A stretch of 64,000 nt of DNA from Ruminococcus sp. GTDB taxonomy: Bacteria; Bacillota; Clostridia; Oscillospirales; Ruminococcaceae. This document shows positions 1 through 7,109 of the stretch, piece after piece (the first letter of the stretch is position 1; each line of letters starts with the position of its first letter). The notes under the pieces are model-generated. The model was not told the DNA's origin. It did not search any database and worked only from the letters and a program-made list of their open reading frames with translations. The stretch covers positions 1 through 64,000 of the forward strand of contig JAGAQC010000074.1 in NCBI GenBank assembly GCA_017622925.1. Direction: 5' to 3'. A program made the translations under genes and the position numbers.

Positions 1-40
1 CAGATGCTTTGCGAGTGATCTGATAAAAGAATTGGTTCAT
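1..40 (-). CDS. Partial CDS, first 13 codons only
   Basis: An ATG (reading leftwards from position 40) is preceded by GGAGGT at a 7-base distance. Thirteen codons (MNQFFYQITRKAS) are readable before the window edge. The protein family cannot be recognised from so little. It probably belongs to the integrative element that fills the first 7 kb, but is transcribed away from the repressor and integrase genes. Confidence 0.5.
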   Translation of the reverse strand, partial: MNQFFYQITRKAS

Positions 41-44
41 GTTT

Positions 45-87
45 CCGACCTCCGAAATAGCAAAATCTACTATTTCGATTTTGTCGG
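45..87 (-). promoter_or_regulatory. Leader hairpin holding the SD of the partial gene
   Basis: On the minus strand CCGAC, then CGAAATAG, pair with CTATTTCG and GTCGG around a nine-base loop. The GGAGGT ribosome binding site of the partial gene lies inside the 3' arm. The base pairing is visible; control of translation is inferred. Confidence 0.4.
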
Positions 88-302
88 CATTTTCGTTTTG
101 TCAATTCGCTTTTTGCACAAACTTTCAGCTTGTTTTTGTGTATCATTTTCTTTGTTGCTTTTATTGATGTTATTTGCGGGGTAAATGCTAAAAAACCTTA
201 AGTTGTTGGCATTGTCAAGGGGTGTCCCTCTTGCAAGCATTGTATCGGAACATTCAATTTCTGAGAAATTGTAATGCGGAGATACCGAGCTTGCTGGGTT
301 TG

Positions 303-356
303 AATCACGCCCTCCGTGCGTGATTTCAATTTGAGCCTTCGGCTCTCCAGTTTTTT
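303..356 (+). terminator. Two small hairpins followed by a T-run
   Basis: AATCACGC/GCGTGATT (loop of 7) is followed by GAGCC-TTC-GGCTC and then, after CCAG, by six Ts. It lies in the 780-base gene-free stretch between the leftmost partial gene and the XRE repressor. A further perfect 8-bp hairpin (GCCGATGC/GCATCGGC, 421-441) has no T-run. No convincing ORF is present in this stretch. Confidence 0.4.
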
Positions 357-544
357 ACCCCTCTATAAGTTATATACCAAAAAAATATGCCTTTCGTTAA
401 GTACGAAGAATATAAAATTTGCCGATGCGTCATGCATCGGCTGGTTCAATTACTTTTCATCGTCGAAGTGCTAAAAAATCCGGAAAACGTTTTAGTAATC
501 ATGCTGAATTTTGGGAATAGGAGAGGAATAATGCGGAAAAGGGC

Positions 545-600
545 TTGACTTTTTCAAAAATGCGGAGTATAATATAGCCGTAAACAAGATTTGTGTACGG
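545..600 (+). promoter_or_regulatory. Sigma-A promoter with operator-like inverted repeat
   Basis: TTGACT (545-550), a 17-base spacer and TATAAT (568-573) form a near-consensus promoter. Just downstream, over the expected start point, is the inverted repeat CCGTAAACAA-GAT-TTGTGTACGG (578-600; 9 of 10 positions symmetric). The position suits autorepression of the XRE gene, which starts 219 bases downstream. The half-site GTACACAA recurs in the inverted repeat at 2158-2178. Confidence 0.6.
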
Positions 601-818
601 TATGAAATATTGCTTTGACAGAACTTAATAATCTCTGTTTGCATGGTTATTAGGATATCCCACCATGCGGCGAGGTGTTTACTACTATTTTCAAACGGAT
701 ATGTGCTGAGGGAGACGCCACAAAGTCATCATTTGCTTTGCGAGAAGCGACGGGCAATTTTGCTTTACCTCTATTATGTCGCTGAGCCGTTAATTAGAAA
801 GGAAAATCGGATATCACT

Positions 819-1238
819 ATGAAATTTAATGAAATTAAGTCGAATGAGTATGATAAGTATACTTTCGGCAGATGCATCCGAGCAAGACGAGAGGAACTTG
901 GGAGATCGGTTCGTGAACTTGCAAAAGCAGTTCAAATGTCACCAATCTACCTGAGCGACATTGAGCGCGGACTAAGAGTTGCTCCAACCAATAACACCAA
1001 AGGCATCGACTACATGGAAAATTTGATAAGAGAGTTGAACATCGAGGACGACGAGATCCTTGCGTTTAACGCTATGGCTGAGGTATCGAAGGGACAGTAC
1101 ATAGATATTCAAGCCTACTTATCAAAGACTCCATCAGCGCGATTAGCTCTTAGGCTCGCAGATGAAGAAGATATTCCTGATGAAGAATGGAAAAAGTTTA
1201 TAATTCATCTTCAAGCGTTAAAATCATCTAAGTCCTGA
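819..1238 (+). CDS. XRE-family helix-turn-helix repressor
   Basis: A 139-residue cytoplasmic DNA-binding protein. The HTH spans roughly residues 15-75 (RARREELGRSVRELAKAV...MSPIYLSDIERG), the usual lambda-repressor-like fold, followed by an acidic C-terminal region. ATG follows GAAAGGAAAATCGG. The next gene is an ImmA/IrrE-like metallopeptidase. By analogy with ImmR/ImmA of ICEBs1 the likely role is to keep the mobile element silent until the peptidase cleaves it. That role is inferred from the gene pair. A strong terminator-like hairpin separates the two genes. Confidence 0.8.
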   Translation: MKFNEIKSNEYDKYTFGRCIRARREELGRSVRELAKAVQMSPIYLSDIERGLRVAPTNNTKGIDYMENLIRELNIEDDEILAFNAMAEVSKGQYIDIQAYLSKTPSARLALRLADEEDIPDEEWKKFIIHLQALKSSKS

Positions 1239-1293
1239 TACATTTGTCAAAATTCTAATCATATGCTTCTCGGCTCTATCGCCGACGATGTAG

Positions 1294-1343
1294 CACCTGT
1301 ACACCGTCAATGACACCATTGATAACGTGACAGGTGTTTTTTT
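1294..1343 (+). terminator. Rho-independent terminator after XRE gene
   Basis: CACCTGT (1294-1300) pairs with ACAGGTG (1330-1336), with an inner CAATG/CATTG stem, followed directly by seven Ts. It ends about 45 bases before the peptidase start, so it could act as an attenuator of that gene as well as a terminator of the repressor gene. Confidence 0.75.
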
Positions 1344-1387
1344 GACCCTAATCAAGCAGAAAAGAAAATATGAAAGGATTGTTTTTT

Positions 1388-2110
1388 ATGACAAAGTCAG
1401 ACACCGGGAAACCTCGAAGCGCCGTCATGTGGGGCGGTCTTAACAGCTGCCATATTACTATGAAGTATCTTCTTGAATACTTTGGAGGATTACAGGTTCC
1501 TCTCGGTCCGGTAGACATCAAGGATTTTGTGGACAATTTCTTGCACCTTGAAATCCTAAGTGACATTGTTGACTTACCTTATATCAAAGCTTTCATATAC
1601 TATTCTCCGGGAGTATATTTTCATATTAAAAGTGATTGTCCGATTTCAGTTGAACCCGGTACAGTCATTCTGAATCAGGATATACAGGTCGATTCGCCCG
1701 AATGGCGCTTTGTGCTGGCGCATGAGGCTGGACACTGGATCATCAACAGAGAGCTTGCCGATCCGTTTCGTCCTAATTACTCCTGCTGTAAATCTTTTGA
1801 AATGCGTACAGACTATCTGGATGCTGAAAAGATTAGCCATTACATCGAAACAGATGCCGATGCATGGTCAGAGATAAAGGCTGACTGTATAGCAAACGCC
1901 ATACTGATGCCTACAAGTGCATTCCTTACCCTGTCTATTAAGCTTATGGATGCATACGGTTTTAAGGACGAAAGGATCACACTTGGTGAACATCTTGAAG
2001 CGGAAGCAGCTCTGATAAACGATCTTGCTGAAACGTTCCTCGTTCCTGATTATGCGGTAAGGAATAATCTGTATGCCTACGGGCTTCTTGCACGAAACCA
2101 AGTCGTTTGA
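1388..2110 (+). CDS. ImmA/IrrE-like zinc metallopeptidase
   Basis: About 240 residues. The catalytic zinc motif HEAGH is preceded by WRFVLA (RFVLAHEAGHWII). A downstream acidic cluster (WSEIKADCIANAILMP) supplies the third metal ligand typical of the ImmA/IrrE family. Such enzymes cleave XRE-type repressors and are commonly encoded beside them, as here. An ATG 18 bases upstream (1370) is in frame, but the 1388 ATG has AAAGGA at a suitable distance and is preferred. It is cytoplasmic, with no signal peptide. Confidence 0.8.
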   Translation: MTKSDTGKPRSAVMWGGLNSCHITMKYLLEYFGGLQVPLGPVDIKDFVDNFLHLEILSDIVDLPYIKAFIYYSPGVYFHIKSDCPISVEPGTVILNQDIQVDSPEWRFVLAHEAGHWIINRELADPFRPNYSCCKSFEMRTDYLDAEKISHYIETDADAWSEIKADCIANAILMPTSAFLTLSIKLMDAYGFKDERITLGEHLEAEAALINDLAETFLVPDYAVRNNLYAYGLLARNQVV

Positions 2111-2116
2111 TATGAG

Positions 2117-2150
2117 AATAATAATGGATGTTAGCATCCATTATTATTTT
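2117..2150 (+). terminator. Perfect 14-bp hairpin terminator
   Basis: A perfect 14-base stem (2117-2130 with 2135-2148; core AATGGATG/CATCCATT) closes on a TTAG loop seven bases after the peptidase stop codon and runs into Ts. It ends transcription of the peptidase gene. Confidence 0.85.
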
Positions 2151-2157
2151 GAAAATA

Positions 2158-2178
2158 GTGTACACAACATTTGTACAC
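2158..2178. promoter_or_regulatory. Operator-like inverted repeat
   Basis: GTGTACA-CAACATT-TGTACAC is a perfect 7-bp inverted repeat immediately upstream of the zinc-ribbon gene. It contains the GTACACAA half-site also found at the XRE promoter (591-598, inverse orientation). It may be a second site for the element's repressor. Confidence 0.5.
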
Positions 2179-2193
2179 ACGAGGAGCAAAGAT

Positions 2194-2364
2194 ATGGAAA
2201 TGAAATACGCCGTAAAATGTCCTTGGTGCTTCAAATCGGAAGTTCAGTCTGACGAGAGAAGTACTGGTCATCAAAGATATATCTGCTGGAAATGTCATAG
2301 ACCGTTTATCGTGGATTGGATCGCACTTACTGCTACGAAATCGAAAAAAGAGAGAATCAAATAA
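2194..2364 (+). CDS. Small zinc-ribbon protein
   Basis: A 56-residue protein with two CxxC motifs (CPWC near residue 9 and CWKC near residue 32) that should form one zinc ribbon, followed by a basic tail. Start chosen at ATG 2194, which has GAGGAGCAAAG upstream; the longer reading frame from 2128 would begin inside the preceding terminator. The function is not known. Small zinc ribbons in mobile elements often bind nucleic acid. Confidence 0.65.
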   Translation: MEMKYAVKCPWCFKSEVQSDERSTGHQRYICWKCHRPFIVDWIALTATKSKKERIK

Positions 2365-2402
2365 TATGATACTGACCGCACCGAAGGACATTGTCACTTC
2401 AT

Positions 2403-2459
2403 AGAACGGAGTATGAGAGCAGCTTAAAGGATTAGCTGTGATCATCTCCGTTCTTTTTT
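2403..2459 (+). terminator. Terminator/attenuator hairpin
   Basis: AGAACGGAG (2403-2411) pairs with CTCCGTTCT (2446-2454), followed by six Ts; an inner AGCT stem lies in the loop. It ends six bases before the ribosome binding site of the next gene, the same arrangement as at 1294-1343. Confidence 0.75.
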
Positions 2460-2480
2460 GTTATGAGGGGAGGGATATCT

Positions 2481-2993
2481 GTGAGCCACAAAATTGAACA
2501 TAGTGACTTGATCGATATGGTCAGGATCATAGATGTCCGCCACGAGTTCCATAAAGAATGGGAGAACGATGAAAACATGATCAGAATGTTCATCGACCTG
2601 AACATCGGCAACTTTCTCCCCGGTGACGAAGATACCTTCGGTAGTTACCTGACCAACCTGATGCACTTCAAGGGGCTGACACAAACCGTTCTTGCTGAAC
2701 GGACAGGCATCAGCTATAACACCATATTCAAATACCTTTCCGATTACGGAAGAACGAAACCGTATACGCTGGCATTGATGATAGCATTCGGACTTGAACC
2801 GTCGCAGATCGATGCGGTATTCAGTCTTGCAGAGCTTCGTATTGACAGACGATGCACGGAGAACAACATCATCAATCGTTATATGCTTCTCGGTAGGAGC
2901 GATGACAATGCCGTAGCCAAATGCAATCAGGCATTGGTAAAATTCGGTTGCAATCCGCTGACAGCTTTAGGGACAGATGCTTACGGAAGATAG
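2481..2993 (+). CDS. Helix-turn-helix DNA-binding protein
   Basis: 170 residues. An HTH lies near residues 60-105 (LTNLMHFKGLTQTVLAERTGISYNTIFKYLSDYGRTKPYTLALMIAFGL is continuous in frame), with an XRE-like look, and is followed by a conserved-looking tail (IINRYMLLGRSDDNAVAKCNQALVKFG). GTG at 2481 is chosen because GAGGGGAGGG precedes it by about six bases; the in-frame ATG at 2463 has no such site. It may regulate transfer or cargo genes of the element; the target is unknown. Confidence 0.65.
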   Translation: MSHKIEHSDLIDMVRIIDVRHEFHKEWENDENMIRMFIDLNIGNFLPGDEDTFGSYLTNLMHFKGLTQTVLAERTGISYNTIFKYLSDYGRTKPYTLALMIAFGLEPSQIDAVFSLAELRIDRRCTENNIINRYMLLGRSDDNAVAKCNQALVKFGCNPLTALGTDAYGR

Positions 2994-3030
2994 CCATGAT
3001 TGTAAGAAATATAGAATTTCAGATAGGTCA

Positions 3031-3179
3031 TTTCTTGTCGAGAAATATTCATTCCTCATTATACAGCCTTAAACGGCAATACATGAGGTGAAATTATAGA
3101 CTTTTTACTGTCTTTTGTACAAAAAGCACATAAAACAGTGTTGGCTTTTGGTGTTGTTACCTTTCTCGTCGAGATATAT
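3031..3179 (+). repeat. Pair of 18-bp palindromic direct repeats
   Basis: TTTCTTGTCGAGAAATAT (3031-3048) and TTTCTCGTCGAGATATAT (3162-3179) match at 16 of 18 positions. Each is partly palindromic around GTCGA. TTTTGTACAAAA (3113-3124) lies between them. The pair sits in the 360-base gene-free leader region of the next gene and looks like a pair of protein-binding sites; no protein can be assigned. Confidence 0.45.
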
Positions 3180-3211
3180 CTTATTTTGCCGAAAAGGTTT
3201 ACAATAATAAT

Positions 3212-3343
3212 GGGGCTACGAATGCTTGCGCGCAGCTACTCAGTTCCGTAGCTCCAAAACACAATCACCAGGCTGAGAGGGATTGTCAGAGAGAAACACT
3301 CCGACACCCGCTTGGCGTATTTGGTATGCGTTTTTCTCTGACA
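3212..3343 (+). promoter_or_regulatory. Long structured 5' leader
   Basis: Three stems can be drawn. The first pairs 3212-3220 with 3247-3255 (GGGGCTACG/CGTAGCTCC). The second is ACAATC/GATTGT (3261-3266 with 3281-3286). The third is a 12-bp stem, 3285-3296 with 3331-3342. The second and third stems share bases and so are mutually exclusive. The third ends just before AAAGGAG of the next gene. The layout suggests a regulatory leader; no known riboswitch class is recognised. Confidence 0.45.
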
Positions 3344-3357
3344 GAAAGGAGAAAAAC

Positions 3358-3774
3358 ATGAAATCCAAACCGAAATTCCCGAAGGAATACTATGAAATCG
3401 AAAAGGTCGAGGGTATTACTGAGGAGACTGTCAAGGCATACCGCAGCCTCATTCGTCATGAGATGTATGAGGAAAAGAAGCGGAAGCAAAACGAAGCGTT
3501 CAGCTATGGACATATCGACGATATTGAGTATCTGCTGTCCACCGATAATACTATGATGTCACATGGCATGCTCCAAAATCCTGCACTTGCTCAGGCATTG
3601 GAAGAACTCAGGGTAAGAAATGAGAGCTGGTATGAAGCTGTTATGGACTATTATCTGAGATATGAGAACGCAAGCTATGGCAAACTCGCCCAGAAATACG
3701 GTGTCTCAAAGATCGAGGTTTTCCGTAGAGTTACTCACGGGGTTGAGTTTCTGATTGAGATTATGACAAGATAA
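3358..3774 (+). CDS. Sigma-region-4-like / HTH regulator
   Basis: 138 residues. The C-terminal third (YENASYGKLAQKYGVSKIEV) is a helix-turn-helix resembling sigma-70 region 4 or small regulators of conjugative elements. The N-terminal part is charged and helical. Start at ATG 3358, with AAAGGAG nine bases upstream; an in-frame upstream start would lie inside the structured leader. Short regulators of this type occur in many Firmicute integrative elements; the target here is unknown. Confidence 0.6.
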   Translation: MKSKPKFPKEYYEIEKVEGITEETVKAYRSLIRHEMYEEKKRKQNEAFSYGHIDDIEYLLSTDNTMMSHGMLQNPALAQALEELRVRNESWYEAVMDYYLRYENASYGKLAQKYGVSKIEVFRRVTHGVEFLIEIMTR

Positions 3775-3982
3775 CCGTATAACTCACAAAAAAGCCATAC
3801 CGGAACTGTGCATAGTTACAAAATTCGTTTTGATGCTTAACGATGACCAAATTTTTTTGGTAATAACTTTTAGAGGGCGCAACAGTGTCTTCAAGGGCTG
3901 AGGGGATGGCATCGCCGTTTTGTCCATTTTCCGGTTGTGTCGTTCCCCATATGCTCATATTTCAAAGAAAGAGGTGCAATAA

Positions 3983-4753
3983 ATGAAGGACACAATGATC
4001 ACCGTAAATTACGATAACGAAAAGCCTATGGTCAGCGGGCGTGAGCTTCACGCTGCGCTTATGATCGACACTCGCTATAACGATTGGTTCAAAAGAATGT
4101 GCGAATACGGATTTGTTGAGGGTAGAGACTATTACTCGTTTTTGAGTAATAGGGTTGATGGATGCGCAGGCAAGCAGAGAAAAGACCATCAGCTCACTAT
4201 TGATATGGCAAAAGAGCTGTGTATGATCCAGCGGACTGACACCGGCAAGCGCTGTCGTGAATATTTCCTTGAAATCGAAAAGAAGTGGAACAGTCCTGAT
4301 GCAATTCTCGCAAGAGCGCTGCTGATCGCAAATCATCAGTTGCAGATTACGAAAGGCGAAAACACCAAGCTCCTTAACGAAAACACTGAGCAGGCTGAGA
4401 AAATCAAGAATATGCTCCCGAAAGCTTCTTATTACGATTACGTCCTGAGTGCCGAGGGATTGATGCCGATCAGCACTATCGCTAAGGACTACGGAAAGTC
4501 AGCGGTATGGATGAACAGATGGCTTCACGAACACGGCGTACAGTATAAGCAGGGACAGGTTTGGCTTCTCTATCAGAAGTATGCTGATATGGGATATGTG
4601 AAATCAAAGACATTCGCAGTTTCCGATGAGAACGGCAACCCGAATGCAAAGTTACATACTTGCTGGACACAAAAAGGCAGACTGTTCATCTACGAACTCC
4701 TGAAGGAATACGGCATTCTTCCCCTTATGGAGCAGAACGGCGGTAACTCATAA
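3983..4753 (+). CDS. AntA/KilAC-type antirepressor
   Basis: 256 residues in two domains. Residues 1-100 resemble AntA/AntB antirepressors (VSGRELHAALMIDTRYNDWF, then DMAKELCMIQRTDTGKRCREYFLEIEKKW). Residues 125-250 resemble the phage antirepressor KilAC domain (ISTIAKDYGKSAVWMNRWLHEHGVQYK). Such proteins relieve repression of phage or ICE genes. ATG follows GAAAGAGGTG. The gene lies between the regulators and the excisionase, consistent with control of excision. There is no other phage gene nearby, so a phage origin is not implied. Confidence 0.8.
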   Translation: MKDTMITVNYDNEKPMVSGRELHAALMIDTRYNDWFKRMCEYGFVEGRDYYSFLSNRVDGCAGKQRKDHQLTIDMAKELCMIQRTDTGKRCREYFLEIEKKWNSPDAILARALLIANHQLQITKGENTKLLNENTEQAEKIKNMLPKASYYDYVLSAEGLMPISTIAKDYGKSAVWMNRWLHEHGVQYKQGQVWLLYQKYADMGYVKSKTFAVSDENGNPNAKLHTCWTQKGRLFIYELLKEYGILPLMEQNGGNS

Positions 4754-4768
4754 TATATTTCTTTCTTG

Positions 4769-4921
4769 TGAAGGCAGCGGAAACGCTGTCGGGAGTATCC
4801 GTTCTGCGGTGAGGACGGATACTGCCAACGGTGCTTCATTTACCTCCTATGTTTTGAACGACGGCTGATGTGCCGTCGGGAGCTTCTACTTCTCGGAGTA
4901 GGAGCTGCCAACAGTACATCA
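4769..4921 (+). ncRNA. Tandem structured RNA-like motif upstream of xis
   Basis: Two related units. Unit 1: GCAGCG-GAAA-CGCTGT, then GGG, then a 9-bp stem (4794-4802 with 4815-4823), then GCCAAC, all closed by TGAAG/CTTCA. Unit 2: GACGGC-TGATGT-GCCGTC, then GGG, then a 10-bp stem (4881-4890 with 4897-4906), then GCCAAC. In unit 2 the loop TGATGT can pair with ACATCA (4916-4921), a pseudoknot. The shared frame CGGGAG...CTGCCAAC with different, mutually compensating stems argues for an RNA rather than a simple DNA repeat. No known family is recognised. Confidence 0.5.
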
Positions 4922-5039
4922 ATCTTTGGGCATAAAAATAACCGACAGACAGATGTGCTTACAGCATCTTGATAACTGAATATGAAACATCAACGCTATT
5001 TTGTTTTCTTTTTCTTCTTCCTGAGAGAGGAGTGAAGTT

Positions 5040-5264
5040 ATGGCAAGCAAGTCCGTAAGGAAACCGTTCAGGAAATATCCTGATATTGTCACAATATCCC
5101 AGGTATGTGAAATGCTCGGTATCAGCCGTAATTATGCTTACGCTCTGGTAAAACAGGGAAAGCTTGCACGGCTTGATCTCGGACGCATCATCAGAGTGAC
5201 AAAAGCCTCAGTAGTTGAGCTTCATGAAAAAAGCCAGTACACTACGGAGGATTCCCCGGTGTAA
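5040..5264 (+). CDS. Excisionase-type HTH protein
   Basis: 74 residues with a winged-helix/MerR-like motif: TISQVCEMLGISRNYAYALV followed by KQGKLARLDLGRIIRVTKAS, the HTH_17 pattern of excisionase-family proteins. ATG follows AGAGAGGAGTGAAGTT. It sits 115 bases upstream of the integrase, the usual xis-int order, so it should direct the integrase to excision. Confidence 0.85.
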   Translation: MASKSVRKPFRKYPDIVTISQVCEMLGISRNYAYALVKQGKLARLDLGRIIRVTKASVVELHEKSQYTTEDSPV

Positions 5265-5379
5265 AATGCCGAAAATAAAGAAATGCGGTCGGTTTGTATT
5301 GCATTATATTTGGTTTCGCGCTATAATATAATAGTCAACAGCAGACTTCTACCGCTTTCAACTCAAAGGAGGAATACAA

Positions 5380-6774
5380 ATGAAAGCAAGTCTGCCTTAC
5401 AAATACATTACTTCCGTTAAAAACGGAAAGCACTATGTTGTCTTTGACTATAAGGATCACAGCGGAAAGCGCAAGCGTAAGTGGGTAAACACGAAATTGC
5501 CTGAGAAGTGTTCAAAGAAAGCTCTTAAAGAAGCTGTTGAAGCTATTGTTGCAGAGTTTGACAAGAGCATTACCGAAGGAGAGATTGCAGTCAAATCCGC
5601 AAGCACTGTGCCGTATGCTGTTATGAGCGATGAAGGTGCTTCTAATATGTTGCTCGGTGATTTCTTTTCCGAGTGGCTGACATATATCAAACCGAATGTG
5701 GCTCGTACAACACATCTTTGCTATCGCAAGATCAGCAACAGGTACATGGAGTACATCAATGAAAACTATCCGAACCTTACGCTCGGACAGGTAAATCACA
5801 ACCACATTCAGAACTTCCTCAACTACAAACTGGACAACGGCTGTAAGGGCAGTTCCATAAAGCAGTATTATCTCACCTTGCACTCCGCATTTGCTTATGC
5901 TGTAAAAATGGAGCTGATTCCGAAACACCCTATGGACAAATTGGCAGTGCCAAGAGCCGACAGACATGAAGCTACCTTTTATAATGCAGATGAACTGAAT
6001 GAGCTGTTCAAGGTTTTCAAAGACGATAAGCTTGAGCTTGTTGTCAATATCGCAGCTTACTACGGTCTGAGAAGATGTGAGATACTTGGTCTGAGGTGGG
6101 ATGCTATCGACTTCAAGAACAAGACGATCACAATCCAGAGGAAGATCGTCAGCGACTACGATGATAACGGCGAGATGAAGCTCTATGTTGAAACCAGGCT
6201 GAAAACCAATTCTACAAGAAGAACACTTCCGCTGATTCCTCACATTGAAGAAATGCTGTTGGATAAAAAGAAGATGGAAGCTAAGTTCAAAAAGGCGTGT
6301 GGCAACAGCTACAACAAGGAGTTTGACGGATTTATCTGTCGTGACAATCTCGGCAATATGATCTCTCCAAGCTATGTGACGCAGCACTTCCATTACATCG
6401 TCACTAAAAGCGGTATGAAGCATTTGCGTTTCCATGACCTTCGTCATTCATGTGCGAGCTTATTACTTGCAAATGATATTCCGATGAAGGCAATTCAGGA
6501 GTGGCTCGGTCATAGCAATTTTGCAATCACGGCAAACCTTTACAGCCATCTGGAGTATAACGCTAAAGTAAATTCTGCTGAGACAATCGCAAGAGTGCTT
6601 GGAGGTGATCCTGCACCGAAGTCCGAACCTGATAAAACAGCAGAGAAGAAAACTGCCACCAAAAAATCTACTGCAAAGACAGCAAGCGATACTGCCCCTA
6701 AAAAAACAAGAGGTAGAAAAAAGAAAAGCGATAATCCCGAAGGCACGGGAGAATCGCAAAGGTCAACCTTATAG
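5380..6774 (+). CDS. Tyrosine recombinase / integrase
   Basis: 464 residues, Tn916-Int-like. An N-terminal arm-binding region (1-65) precedes a SAM-like core-binding domain (about 85-195) and the catalytic domain (205-400). Catalytic residues visible are Arg231/232 (GLRRCEILGLRW), His352 and Arg355 (HDLRH), His378 (WLGHS) and Tyr388 (LYSHL). An unusual C-terminal tail of about 60 residues is rich in Lys, Thr and Ala and ends in an AT-hook-like RGRKKK. ATG follows AAAGGAGG. It is the last gene of the integrative element. Confidence 0.95.
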   Translation: MKASLPYKYITSVKNGKHYVVFDYKDHSGKRKRKWVNTKLPEKCSKKALKEAVEAIVAEFDKSITEGEIAVKSASTVPYAVMSDEGASNMLLGDFFSEWLTYIKPNVARTTHLCYRKISNRYMEYINENYPNLTLGQVNHNHIQNFLNYKLDNGCKGSSIKQYYLTLHSAFAYAVKMELIPKHPMDKLAVPRADRHEATFYNADELNELFKVFKDDKLELVVNIAAYYGLRRCEILGLRWDAIDFKNKTITIQRKIVSDYDDNGEMKLYVETRLKTNSTRRTLPLIPHIEEMLLDKKKMEAKFKKACGNSYNKEFDGFICRDNLGNMISPSYVTQHFHYIVTKSGMKHLRFHDLRHSCASLLLANDIPMKAIQEWLGHSNFAITANLYSHLEYNAKVNSAETIARVLGGDPAPKSEPDKTAEKKTATKKSTAKTASDTAPKKTRGRKKKSDNPEGTGESQRSTL

Positions 6775-7043
6775 AATATAATATGCGAAAGTGGAATCAA
6801 GAAAAAGAAATCAAAAAACGTGTGATTACGGTAGAAAAAATGGTAGAAAAAAAGAACAATTCACGTTTATATTGTCTACCAACAATTCACTGAAACTCAG
6901 TCATTTCGGACAAATCAGAGAATTGTTACTAAGGAATTCATATAATAGAGTAGACAAAAGCATTATTATATGGTATAAGCAGCGTGTCGCTGCACCCTGT
7001 GTCGCGTTAAAAAAATATTTATCGAAATTTATTTCCGCGTCTG
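6775..7043. other. AT-rich stretch, probable integrative-element end
   Basis: About 270 bases without a convincing gene between the integrase stop and the DUF4317 promoter. It holds tandem GGTAGAAAAAA motifs (6829-6851) and a 25-base sequence (6981-7005) that recurs inverted at 10980-11004. The attachment site should lie here because the element's integrase is terminal, but its partner end is outside the window and the core cannot be defined. Confidence 0.4.
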
Positions 7044-7072
7044 TTGCAATTTTGAGTGTAATATGGTATAAT
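7044..7072 (+). promoter_or_regulatory. Promoter of the DUF4317 gene
   Basis: TTGCAA, a 17-base spacer and TATAAT, 38 bases upstream of the start codon. It marks the first chromosomal transcription unit after the integrative element. Confidence 0.65.
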
Positions 7073-7109
7073 TATTTCTGCAATAAAAAACAAAGCAGAG
7101 GTAAAAAAT

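Noticed and set aside
531..548. AGGAGAGGAATA followed by a five-codon frame (MRKRA)
   Set aside because: It lies upstream of and overlaps the -35 box of the XRE promoter; five codons are too few to call a gene.
3261..3290. CTGAGAG in the leader, suggesting a TPP riboswitch
   Set aside because: The second conserved half (ACCTGATCTGG and following bases) and thiamine genes are absent.
5512..6447. 311-codon open frame antisense to the integrase
   Set aside because: Shadow frame; no ribosome site and no family resemblance.
1..7000. Prophage remnant, suggested by the AntA/KilAC antirepressor
   Set aside because: No capsid, terminase, tail or lysis genes are seen; the ImmA/XRE, xis and int set fits an integrative element better.
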